Below are positions 25,742 to 33,738 of a DNA stretch of 64,000 bases, in pieces. The translations under genes were made by a program, and so were the position numbers. Source of the stretch: Desulfospira joergensenii DSM 10085 (lineage in GTDB: Bacteria; Desulfobacterota; Desulfobacteria; Desulfobacterales; Desulfobacteraceae); NCBI RefSeq assembly GCF_000420085.1, contig NZ_ATUG01000003.1:682001-746000 (forward strand), given 5' to 3'. How positions within the stretch are numbered: the first letter of the stretch is position 1; the number at the start of each line of letters is the position of its first letter. Below the pieces are notes generated by a model that did not search any database, was not told the origin of the DNA, and saw nothing but the letters and a program-made list of their open reading frames with translations.

Positions 25742-26151
25742 AAAGTCCAAATCCGGTTCTCAGGTTCCGGCACAGTTCGAAAAAATCCCCCGGAATCCTT
25801 GAATAAGGAAAGTCTTCAAATCGTCATCAATTGGACTCTTGCAGTTTCATCAAGAGGAATTTACATTTTGAAAAACCGATGGGCGTCGGATAGGTGTAGT
25901 TTGGCCAAATGGATTTTTGAAAAATGGGGTTGCTCCCCGCCTGGTACTTTATTGTGTTGATTTTTCAGTCCCTGCCCAAAAAGCAAGAGTATAAAGTAAT
26001 AAGTGGATTTTTAACCCTCCTTACGAGGGTCAACCTCGAAAATTAGGATAACAAAGTATTAAAAGGTGCTTTTAATTCCCAATCATGGATGCGTTATTTT
26101 TTCCGCATCCATTTTAAAGAGCCTGTTTCTACTGATAGACTGACCCTTTAG
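25742..26151. other. Intergenic region at the island edge
   Basis: No gene supported. A hairpin at 26085-26112 is the only clear structure. Base use becomes AT-richer from here on. Confidence 0.5.
26085..26112. terminator. Hairpin between convergent genes
   Basis: ATGGATGCG (26085-26093) pairs with CGCATCCAT (26104-26112), followed on the plus strand by TTTT. It lies between the rightward kinase and the leftward RraA-like gene. Confidence 0.5.
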
Positions 26152-26820
26152 TCAGTCACCCTTCAATGCTTTACGTTGGTATGAGAACCTAGTCTTAAAC
26201 ACTTCATCGATATTAACCAATTCGCCTATTGTTGCACCTGCTTTAATCTTCTCTTGAAGGAGATGCTCTGTCTTCAAAAGCCGTTGAGCTTTTTGTAGGA
26301 TCTTAGCAGCCTCAGTTTTTGGCACAACAACCACGCCGTTACAGTCTATAACAACAATATCCCCGGGCGAAACCGAAACCCCGGCACACTGGATGGAGAC
26401 ATTGACATCACCATAGCCCGCAACGGCACCCACATTAGGAACAACACCCTTGCAGATTACGGGAAACCTGATTTTTTTGATTTCTTCGACATCTCGGCAA
26501 GCACCATCGATCACAGCTGCAACCACCCCCCGATTGAGAGCCGACATTGTCATATTCTCTCCCCAGAAAGCTGTATTAAAAGATCCATGAGAATCGATAA
26601 CCACAATATCTCCAGGCTGGCAGATATCGATCGCTTTAAAGGCCGCGGCTAAATCAGCGGCAAGAGTCTTAACGGTTATTGCTGTGCCGACGAGGCGAAT
26701 ACCTTCAAAGAGAGGTTTCATATCCGATGTCATTGCATTAAATCGTCCCATACAATCAGAGATAGCGCATGTACTAAAGGGTGTTGAAATCGATGACGCA
26801 ATTTTAACGTTATCCGACAA
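26152..26820 (-). CDS. RraA-family protein with IS-derived N-terminus
   Basis: 222 residues. The RraA/HMG-aldolase core is well preserved: STCAISDCMGRF, PGDIVVIDSHG, VAAVIDGACRDVEEI (the G-x-x-x-D-G-x-x-R-D active-site pattern), GDIVVIDCNGVVVVP. Members are divalent-metal aldolases/decarboxylases for 4-hydroxy-4-methyl-2-oxoglutarate or RNase E inhibitors. The first ~16 residues (MSDNVKIASSISTPF) are encoded by the left end of the insertion sequence starting at 26775; the native start is lost and no ribosome site precedes the ATG. It is probably a 5'-disrupted gene; expression from the IS is possible but unproven. Confidence 0.7.
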   Translation of the reverse strand: MSDNVKIASSISTPFSTCAISDCMGRFNAMTSDMKPLFEGIRLVGTAITVKTLAADLAAAFKAIDICQPGDIVVIDSHGSFNTAFWGENMTMSALNRGVVAAVIDGACRDVEEIKKIRFPVICKGVVPNVGAVAGYGDVNVSIQCAGVSVSPGDIVVIDCNGVVVVPKTEAAKILQKAQRLLKTEHLLQEKIKAGATIGELVNIDEVFKTRFSYQRKALKGD

Positions 26821-28050
26821 ATTTTCAGTATGTTAGTAATTGAAAAAGCCTCTGTTTAGTTGTATCTTTCAAGCGCCTAAACAAAAAGGAAACAACACCA
26901 CAGAGGCTTTATGCATACAAAAAATATCAGGCGAATCATCACAAAGCAATTGAAAAAGAGTTTTCCGAACTGGAAAAAGATGACAAGGAAGTCCAAAAAA
27001 GAGCTGACAAAGCAAATCATGATGGAAGTTTTGGATAATTATGATTATTCTCAAACCTTGGACATCCCCATCGAAGAACTCATAGGAGTTGAAGATCAGG
27101 CCCCCTCAGCAGAGATTCGTAGCCTTCCTGAGATGGCGTCCTACATTGAAAATTTTCATTCCGACAACCTGTTTCATTTTGACACCCTGAAAAAGCCATA
27201 CCCTGAAATTGTAGACCCGGAATTGCAGTTTGTTGACCAACTTATAGACAACCAGATTATCAACAGCTTGATTGCGCCTGACGGATATTCCGCTGTGCAC
27301 AGGGATATTCAACCCTACCAGTTATTTCGGATGGAGCTTTTAAAAATAATCAAATACCCTGAAATCAGTTACAGGAAATTTTGCAGCGATGAATATTTTG
27401 GCAGGGAACGAAAGCAAAACAGGCGTTTTGTGAGACTGCCTTTAAATACCAAACACCAGGCAGATCATACTGAATTGTGTCACTTCCGGCGTGGCCTGAA
27501 TTTCAAACAATTGATGAATGTCCTGGTATATTTCCTCCATCATTTTTATAAATCAGGCTGTCTGGAGAGTGCCGTTATCCATGGTGTTGATTCCAGTGAA
27601 CTGCCGTCTGAAATCAATTACCCCCTTTGCACAATTCAGGTCAAAGGCAAAAAAATACGAATGTATTCCGATCCGGACTGTGATTGTGGAAAACGCCGGA
27701 ATAAAAGGGATAAATCGTATTACGTCATTGGCTACCGGCTTCACACCCTAACAGCCATCAACCCATCGACAGGCCATAGTTTTCCATTGGTATCCCTAAT
27801 CGGGGCGGCAAATCATCATGACAGCCTGTTTTTAAAACCGTTGATCAAGCTTGCTCAAACATTGGGTATTGATATCAAATTGATAACCGCCGACCAGGCT
27901 TATTGCGCTGGACCCTAATGAATGAACAGCCTGGGGCCTGAGATAAGCTCTGAATCTGTTTTTTAAAAAAATTAAAAAATAGAAAAACATCGCACGGGTG
28001 ACTGGTTTTTATGCGCCCGGAGGGCGTGTAAAAAACAGGCAGCAGTAACC

Positions 28051-28881
28051 CTATGCGACCGCCTTTCGTTCTTGGTTTTTATAGTAAATTTCATCTGGTG
28101 TCCAGTTGTCCAGTGACTGATGAAAGCGTTCCCCGTTGTAGTACAGGAACCATTGTGTCAGTCCTTGGCGGAGCTTCAAACCTCCTTCAAACGCCCTTAA
28201 ATACAAATAGTGATACTTCAGAGTCCACCATAGCCGTTCAATGAAAATATTATCACGAAAACGGCCACGGCCATCCATGCTGATACGGATGGCGTTCTCC
28301 TTCAAGACTCCAGTGAAGGCCTCACTGGTGAACTGGCTCCCCTGGTCTGAATTGAATATTTCGGGACAACCATATTGATGTATCGCATCTTCAAGAGTGT
28401 CAATACAGAATGCCGTTTCAAGGGTATTGGAAAGCCGCCAGGATAATACTTTCCGACTATACCAGTCCATAATTGCCACAAGATACATAAAACCTTTGGC
28501 AAGAGGAATGTATGTGATATCCGCACACCAAACCTGATTGGGACGGTTTATTGTCAGTTTACGAAGCAAATAGGGATAGACCTTGTGCCTCGGGTGCTTC
28601 TTACTTGTTTTCGGCTTTGGATATATGGCCCGTAATCCCATTATGCTCATCAGTCTCCGGACACGCTTACGACTTATTTTATAGCCCAACCTTTGCAGAA
28701 AAGTACGCATTGATCGGCTTCCATAATTCGGGGTTTTTAAATATTGCTCATCAATCAGTCTCATCTGCTCAAGATCCAGACGACGAACTTTTTTGGGGCG
28801 GTAATATACCGAGGTTCGGCTTACCTTAAGCAACTTACATTGTTGAACAATGCTGATCCGAGGATTATTGAAATCGACCAT
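28051..28881 (-). CDS. IS3-family transposase OrfB (integrase catalytic domain)
   Basis: 276 residues with an N-terminal HTH_21-like domain (KLLKVSRTSVYYRPKK) and the rve integrase core: D in WCADITYIP, D in FNSDQGSQFTS and E in FIERLWWTLKYHY complete the DDE triad. It is in a different frame from orfA. In IS3 elements it is made as an OrfAB fusion by -1 frameshifting; a run CGAAAAAG near the end of orfA is a plausible slip site. Confidence 0.93.
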   Translation of the reverse strand: MVDFNNPRISIVQQCKLLKVSRTSVYYRPKKVRRLDLEQMRLIDEQYLKTPNYGSRSMRTFLQRLGYKISRKRVRRLMSIMGLRAIYPKPKTSKKHPRHKVYPYLLRKLTINRPNQVWCADITYIPLAKGFMYLVAIMDWYSRKVLSWRLSNTLETAFCIDTLEDAIHQYGCPEIFNSDQGSQFTSEAFTGVLKENAIRISMDGRGRFRDNIFIERLWWTLKYHYLYLRAFEGGLKLRQGLTQWFLYYNGERFHQSLDNWTPDEIYYKNQERKAVA

Positions 28882-28901
28882 TTTTTTACGTTCTGTTCGA
28901 C

Positions 28902-29192
28902 TTAAAAGTTGAGCTTTTTCGACAAAAAATCGTTTTCCACCTTTAATTTGCCAATTTGGCGGTAAAGCTCATCTACTTTGGTATCCATATGTTTTTTTTG
29001 ATTCCGATTTTTATCGAACACATCTGCGGCGCCGTTAAGCAGATTCCGTTTCCAGGTGTTGATCATTGTCGGGTGGATTTCATACCGCGCTGCCAACTCG
29101 GCTACTGTTTGCCCATTTTTCAGGGCAGCCAACGCAACCTTCGCTTTGAACTCAGGTGAATACTGTTTCCGTTTCCTGGTGGTCATTGCCAA
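28902..29192 (-). CDS. IS3-family transposase OrfA (HTH)
   Basis: 96 residues: a HTH_Tnp_1 domain (RKQYSPEFKAKVALAAL, TVAELAARYEIHPTMINTWK) followed by a leucine-zipper-like coiled coil (VDELYRQIGKLKVENDFL). It binds the IS ends and dimerises with OrfAB. It ends 21 bases before the orfB start, in another frame. Confidence 0.93.
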   Translation of the reverse strand: MAMTTRKRKQYSPEFKAKVALAALKNGQTVAELAARYEIHPTMINTWKRNLLNGAADVFDKNRNQKKHMDTKVDELYRQIGKLKVENDFLSKKLNF

Positions 29193-29972
29193 CTCCTTTC
29201 ATGTTAGTGAATCAGAGCTTAGCACATTGTTCGGATTCTGGGGACCACCGCATATCACGATAGTGATGGTTCGGTTCTCAACGAAACCGGTGTCTATGTC
29301 GTCACCCCTGCATCGGAGAAAGCCAAACTTCCTGACAACGTTTTGGAATCGCCATTAAGGGTTGCCTGTAATGATTCTTGTGAGATTCCAATGCAGTTTT
29401 TGGGATCGACACCGGAAGGCCACGAATTTGGATGTGATGCCGTTCCGGGTGAGTGTGCGTTTGAATCAAATTGTTCAAAATCAAGGATCGTTGATTTTGA
29501 CAGCGGCTATTTTCAACCAATGCCGATTTTTCATAGCGGATCTCAAGACGCAATCGAGATCCGGAAAAACTGTGAAAGGCCCTTTAATCTGATGAAAAAA
29601 AGAGAAGGCCTCGAACAAACACGGGTAAGAAGCCAGCATGGTGTGATTGTCCGATCAACTCTGACGACTATCGTAACATTGTTGATTGAAATGGCCGGAA
29701 CAAGGCATAAACCAATGAAAAAAGAAGATGGGCAAAAGGAGTTGTTTGCTGCCACAGGATGAATTGAACGTTCAATGCGGGATTTTTTCTGAGCCGATTG
29801 ATCGGTCGCTATTGGTATATCTGAATACAACAAAGGCCGCCGTCTGAAATAGATTTTATGCGGTAAAAAACAAAACCAGATATTGCTACGGTAAAAGCCG
29901 GACAATCTGACATTGGAAAAAAGAATTACAAACGCGTGGGGCACCTATAACGAAACAGAAATTTGAACGGTT

Positions 29973-30341
29973 TCAACACCCTTCTGTACTCTTAAAAAAT
30001 GCCCGTTTGTTATCAAATATGAATGATATGTAAAAATTGACTTTAATTGACTCTACATCTTTGAAATTAATTGAAATCACCTTGCCTTTTTTAAAAAAAA
30101 TAAATGAAATTCGATTTTCAATAGTATCTATTACTAGCTTGTAAATAAAAAGTCGTTGGATTATCTCAAATGCTCCAAAAAGAACAAGGTAGACTACAAA
30201 AAATCGTCCTGCCGTGAAAAAATCATCGGGACCAGCATCAATACCGAATTCTAAGAAGATAATAGCAGATATAATTATAAATGAAATTATCCAGCCATAT
30301 CTTAAAACGATTAACTCAATTTTGGGTCTACTGTATTCCAA
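29973..30341 (-). pseudogene. Cassette membrane protein truncated by IS insertion
   Basis: 118 native codons from ATG 30341, then a few codons (EGC, stop) supplied by the IS end. There are two hydrophobic segments (about 14-35 and 45-70) and then a beta-rich part (ISINFKDVESIKVNFY), like a bacterial PH-type membrane protein. The C-terminus is lost. It lies 20 bases after an attC-like site and is AT-rich, unlike the chromosome around it. I see no clear family. Confidence 0.55.
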
Positions 30342-30361
30342 TATTGGTCCTTTTTTAATGT

Positions 30362-30448
30362 CTATAACCTTGAGTGAACCGGCCCCGGGCCTCTGTGCTT
30401 TAAATAATACTCGGTAAGAACCCCGCAGTCCGGTTCAGAAAGTTATTC
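30362..30448 (-). other. attC-like recombination site (site 3)
   Basis: ATAACCTTGAGTGAACCGG (30364-30382) and the complement of CCGGTTCAGAAAGTTAT (30430-30446) form long imperfect arms ending in AAC/GTT cores, 87 bp in all, between two cassette genes. The arrangement matches integron attC sites, although the core departs from GTTRRRY. Confidence 0.6.
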
Positions 30449-30461
30449 TTACACCATTAGT

Positions 30462-30725
30462 TTATTTCAGGGCGTTAAAATTAAGTCCACATCTTTGGCA
30501 CTTGTCGTCTAACCGCATAAAAGGTTTTGTTGGTCTTCTTTTGCATGAGGGGCATTTTAACATGATATATTCAAGTATTGGGACTGCTACATATATAGCA
30601 GTAAAATAGTACAATAGGGATTCTCCCCAGACTACAGTTCCAAGCAACAAGATCGGGAAAAATACCCAAAGGAATAGATATATTGCAACCGAATATTTGG
30701 TTCGAAATTTTAAATATCTGATCAT
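30462..30725 (-). CDS. Small membrane protein with zinc ribbon
   Basis: 87 residues: two membrane helices (about 12-32 and 38-55), then CPSCKRRP and CQRCG, a four-cysteine zinc-ribbon pattern at the cytoplasmic C-terminus. Function unknown. It is AT-rich, on the minus strand, and sits between two attC-like sites, so it is a probable integron cassette gene. Confidence 0.6.
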   Translation of the reverse strand: MIRYLKFRTKYSVAIYLFLWVFFPILLLGTVVWGESLLYYFTAIYVAVPILEYIMLKCPSCKRRPTKPFMRLDDKCQRCGLNFNALK

Positions 30726-30734
30726 TAGTGTCCG

Positions 30735-30892
30735 GTTAACTTTCGAATAAATTCAATTGGATATAACCGCTAGTAATTTTATTTTTGTATCCCATCTCTG
30801 AAAACACCGATGAAATGGGGATTTTCTCAAAAATTGTGATGCTCAAAATCTGTAAAATTGTGTAGAGACTTTGTTCAAGCTTCATGTTAGCG
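30735..30892 (-). other. Possible attC-like site (site 2, degenerate)
   Basis: GTTAAC at one end (30736-30741) and GTTAGC (30886-30891) at the other could serve as cores of a 158-bp attC. The arms pair poorly. Its position between two cassette genes is the main support. Confidence 0.35.
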
Positions 30893-30899
30893 AAATTAT

Positions 30900-31427
30900 T
30901 TATTTAATAAGTCCATAAATGACGTGATCATTATATTTATTATATACCTTTTCGGCTCTTTTGATTATTCCTTCATTTTCAAATGAGAGCCTTTCAGGAA
31001 TTGCTCTACTTTTCATATTTCCGACTGCGCATCTGATGTCTATTCTTTGTAATTCTACTTCTTCAAAGCCTAATTCAATGAGATCTTTGACACATTTCGT
31101 CATGATGCCATTGCCTGTAAAATCTTTACCTAGCCAGTACCCAAGGTGACCTATTTTGTTGGTATTATCTATTTTGTTAAACCCTAATACTCCTGCAATC
31201 TCAGTTTTGTAGAAGATAGTTTGATGGATAGCTTCTTGTCTGCTGAACCTCTGAAGCTGCAACTCAATAAAGGCTTTTGTGTCTTCAGGTCTCATAATTG
31301 TATCAAGCCATGGAAGCCATTCTTTAAGGTGTTTCCGATTTCGATTGGTCAGATCGAACAAATCTTCTGAAAATGAAGGCACTGACAAACAAACCTTTAT
31401 GTCATTATCAATTATTCGATAGTACAT
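30900..31427 (-). CDS. GNAT acetyltransferase (RimJ/RimL type)
   Basis: 175 residues from ATG 31427; an earlier start exists but would run into the attC site. The family pattern is evident: RNRKHLKEWLPWLD, IAGVLGFNKID, HLGYWLGKDFTGNGIMTKCV (acetyl-CoA loop) and LQRIDIRCAVGNMKSRAIPERLSF. RimJ/L-type enzymes acetylate protein N-termini or small amines. The start codon is 15 bases from the attC end, typical of cassettes with little leader. Confidence 0.88.
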   Translation of the reverse strand: MYYRIIDNDIKVCLSVPSFSEDLFDLTNRNRKHLKEWLPWLDTIMRPEDTKAFIELQLQRFSRQEAIHQTIFYKTEIAGVLGFNKIDNTNKIGHLGYWLGKDFTGNGIMTKCVKDLIELGFEEVELQRIDIRCAVGNMKSRAIPERLSFENEGIIKRAEKVYNKYNDHVIYGLIK

Positions 31428-31441
31428 TATTATTTTTCTAT

Positions 31442-31563
31442 AGCTAACGACAAGCTCAGCCGGCCGGGGCATATAGCCGAGCAGGTTGTCGAAGCCAAGT
31501 TTTTTTGAAAACCAAGTGCTTTGGAAAAGCTGCTATCCCCCCGGGTCGACTGCAGCGTTATGT
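31442..31563 (-). other. attC-like recombination site (site 1)
   Basis: 122 bp. Read on the minus strand it runs from ACATAACGCTGCAG to CTGAGCTTGTCGTTAGCT, with AAC and GTTAGCT cores at the ends and partly complementary arms. The following gene starts 15 bases later. This is the best attC in the array. Confidence 0.65.
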
Positions 31564-31638
31564 AAATTCTCTTTCCATACAAGTAGTTATGAAATACCCC
31601 ACATTGCCAGGTCAAACGACTTTTCAATAACCAAAGAT

Positions 31639-32076
31639 TCAATCAATCCATTTAGATTTTAAAATCAAATTATTTGCGTTTTTATATTTCAATTTTCCAT
31701 AAAAATTGTCATGCATTATGTCGTTAACTGCTAATAATTCGATCAATGAGGCACCTTTTTCTTTAACCTGATGCTCTAATTCCAACATTAACAAAGTACC
31801 ATAGCCATTTTTTTGATGTTGATAGGAAATAACAATTTCTTCTAACTCATATGCAAGCAAGTCATCATATTGTTTAAAATAACCCATTGCAAATCCGATG
31901 ATTTCGTTATCTTTTTTTTGAATCAAGACAAATGAATCTTCAATAGTCCATACTTGATGTATGCGCTTAAATGCCTTCTCATAAGTCCAACTACTTTCAT
32001 CGTGGCTATTATAATAATCAATGAATATGGAAATAACTTCATCAATATCTTCAATGCACATTTGGGTATATTTCAT
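31639..32076 (-). CDS. GNAT acetyltransferase
   Basis: 145 residues with the GNAT core: FVLIQKKDNEIIGFAMGY, YELEEIVISYQHQKNGYGTLLMLELE (acetyl-CoA binding Q/RxxGxG/A loop) and GASLIELLAVNDIMHDNFYGKLKYK. The substrate is unknown. It is the first visible cassette of the leftward array and is AT-rich. It shows little resemblance to the second GNAT gene, so it is not a duplicate. Confidence 0.85.
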   Translation of the reverse strand: MKYTQMCIEDIDEVISIFIDYYNSHDESSWTYEKAFKRIHQVWTIEDSFVLIQKKDNEIIGFAMGYFKQYDDLLAYELEEIVISYQHQKNGYGTLLMLELEHQVKEKGASLIELLAVNDIMHDNFYGKLKYKNANNLILKSKWID

Positions 32077-32439
32077 TAAGTACCTACAGTTTTAACAACA
32101 ACAGTGCTTTTAATACATAACAGTGGTGATAACTGGAAAATTTACATCATATATCATTATATCTGCAAATATTTTCCATGCTATCTCATATCATCATTGG
32201 CAACCTGGAAAGGATAATCCAGGGTATTATTCCTTTCTTGCTTTTTCCACGATAACAGATATCAAGCTTTAGAAAATGGACATTATCCGATCTAATCAGG
32301 ATCAGATTGTCTTTGCCTGAAAATCAACTTAATTGGAGAGTAACTTGAATTTTGGACTTATTGCAACCATGATTTTTAAAATCAAGTTTGTATAAATCTG
32401 AATTTTATGGGTTCCTGCTAAATGCTCTAAAAAGACGGA
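32077..32439. other. AT-rich stretch without gene
   Basis: No supported gene. This is where an attI site or further cassette remains would be expected; a GTTGTTAAAAC run at about 32088-32098 (minus strand) is the only hint. No integrase gene is present. Confidence 0.4.
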
Positions 32440-32896
32440 CAATAAATGTATATACAGATGCCATGGAATCGGGCATCGCTGAAAAGGTCAAGGCAATGGT
32501 AATTAAGATGCTGAGTATCACAATATCAAAACCCAGATCGAGAATATCCAAAATGTTTCGACTTCCTCAATCACTTCAATAAACCAAGTCATTGATGTAA
32601 TTAATACCGCCAAAAAGATGATTGCCACCATTGCTGCGGCAGTCACACAGCAATCTTCCGCCACCCAGAAAATATCCAATAACATTGAACCATTATCTTT
32701 GGGCATACAGGAAGTCAATGAGAATGTGAGTCAAAGTTATGTGGTTTCCGTCCAGATCTCTGAAGATATTTCAAACGTCAATTCTGCATCCAAGGAAATG
32801 ACGTCCAATAGTGAAATTGTAAAAGAAAGCGCCAAACAGCTGAAGGAAATGGCTGAAAAATTCAAAGTCATTTTAGATACCTTTGTAATCGAATAG
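32440..32896 (+). pseudogene. Decayed methyl-accepting chemotaxis protein, C-terminal fragment
   Basis: From about 32505 the sequence encodes the C-terminal MCP region (TQIENIQNVSTSSITSIN, then IAAAVTQQSSATQKIS and SAKQLKEMAEKFKV), reaching a stop at 32896. The frame shifts near 32505-32540 and the conserved hairpin tip is missing. Only the last ~130 residues survive, so it is not functional. It marks the right border of the AT-rich island. Confidence 0.7.
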
Positions 32897-32924
32897 GAAA
32901 ACCAGGCAATCCAAGGGTAACAAT

Positions 32925-32943
32925 CCCGGCCCTCTGGGCCGGG
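32925..32943 (+). terminator. Terminator after the chemoreceptor remnant
   Basis: CCCGGCCC (32925-32932) with GGGCCGGG (32936-32943), 3-base loop, followed by GTTTCC. Confidence 0.55.
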
Positions 32944-33099
32944 GTTTCCAGGTTAGATTAAACAGACCCAACCCGGCAGGCCAATAGTCTTTCAATTCAG
33001 TGAATAAAAAAGATTTACCTTGACAACAAGCAAATCCCTGTCCTAATTCTCGTTTTGGGGATACGTTTTTTTATTTTCATTAACTTATGGAGCATGGTC

Positions 33100-33666
33100 A
33101 TGGGCACCCAAAGAGATCTGGTCCTTGCAGTAGATGATAACCCCCAGAATCTGCAGTTTTTAGGCAGGCTTCTCTCTGACAACGGATATGAAGTCGGACT
33201 GGCCCAAAGCGGGCGCAGGGCCCTGGTCTTTGTCGAGAAGAATGAGCCTGATCTGATTCTCCTGGACATCATGATGCCCGATATGGACGGGTATGAGGTT
33301 TGTCAAACCCTTAAAGGAAATACGGCCTTCCGCCACATCCCGGTGATCTTTCTGACGGCCAAGACCGATACCCAAAACCTGGTCAGGGGGTTTGAGGCCG
33401 GAGGCGTGGACTATGTGACCAAGCCCTTTAACTCGGCGGAGCTTCTGGCCCGGATCAAGACCCATGTGGAGCTTAAGATCCTGAGAGGCCTTCTGCCCAT
33501 ATGCTCCAACTGCAAGAAGATCAGGGATGACCAGGGGTTCTGGAACCAGGTGGATGCCTATGTCGAGGCCCACTCCCAGGCCGTTTTTACCCACGGGATC
33601 TGCCCGGACTGCACACATGAGCTTTACAAGGAACAAAGTTGGTATCAGAAAAGGCATGGCAAATAG
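33100..33666 (+). CDS. Response regulator with C-terminal cysteine-rich tail
   Basis: 188 residues from ATG 33100 (GGAG 7 bases upstream). Receiver domain ~4-122, with acidic VDDNPQN, phospho-acceptor D in LILLDIMMPDMDG, T in FLTAKTD and K in VTKPFN. The ~60-residue tail has LLPICSNCKKIRDDQGFWNQ and HGICPDCTHELYKE, a CxxC...CxxC module often found at the end of sensor and regulator proteins in this group. There is no DNA-binding domain. Downstream on the same strand lie a DUF917-like gene and a large sensor kinase. Confidence 0.88.
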   Translation: MGTQRDLVLAVDDNPQNLQFLGRLLSDNGYEVGLAQSGRRALVFVEKNEPDLILLDIMMPDMDGYEVCQTLKGNTAFRHIPVIFLTAKTDTQNLVRGFEAGGVDYVTKPFNSAELLARIKTHVELKILRGLLPICSNCKKIRDDQGFWNQVDAYVEAHSQAVFTHGICPDCTHELYKEQSWYQKRHGK

Positions 33667-33738
33667 ATCCCGGCACAGCCTTTCCTGGGCCGTACTCCCA
33701 TCCATGAATTCATAATCTTTACAGATAGGAGGAAAACC

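Larger units (their letters stand above)
27904..29252 (-). mobile_element. IS3-family insertion sequence (1349 bp)
   Basis: Ends TGCGCTGGACCC (27904 on) and the complement of GGGACCACCGCA (to 29252) form imperfect inverted repeats. The trinucleotide TAT at 27901-27903 and 29253-29255 is the target duplication. Two overlapping-frame genes, orfA and orfB, read leftward. Size, gene order and 3-bp duplication are standard for IS3. It looks intact and possibly mobile. Confidence 0.88.
26911..29762 (+). pseudogene. DDE transposase split by nested IS3-family element
   Basis: The first 331 codons lie at 26911-27903 and the last 168 plus stop at 29256-29762. Joining them at the TAT duplication gives an uninterrupted 499-residue protein reading ITADQAYHDSDG across the junction. 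It shows VIHGVDSSELP and ITADQAYHD as two probable catalytic Asp sites and a C-terminal KNCERPFNLMKKREGLEQTR typical of IS4/IS1182-like enzymes. Without excision of the inner element the product ends after QAYCAGP, so this copy is inactive. Confidence 0.82.
26775..29985. mobile_element. DDE-transposase insertion sequence, interrupted by IS3-family element
   Basis: Terminal inverted repeats TAAAGGGTGTTGAAATCG (left, from 26775) and the complement of CGGTTTCAACACCCTTCT (right, to 29985) match at most positions. GTAC stands at both outer flanks (26771-26774 and 29986-29989), as expected for a 4-bp palindromic target duplication, or alternatively two extra IR bases. Without the nested element the IS is about 1.86 kb, a size like IS1182-type elements. 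Its transposase runs rightward and is broken by the nested IS. Confidence 0.75.

Noticed and set aside
31539..31555. Run of restriction-site-like sequence (CTGCAG, GTCGAC, CCCGGG) resembling a cloning polylinker
   Set aside because: It lies inside a well-formed attC-like site and continues smoothly into genomic sequence; a vector origin is not supported, but checking for contamination is easy.
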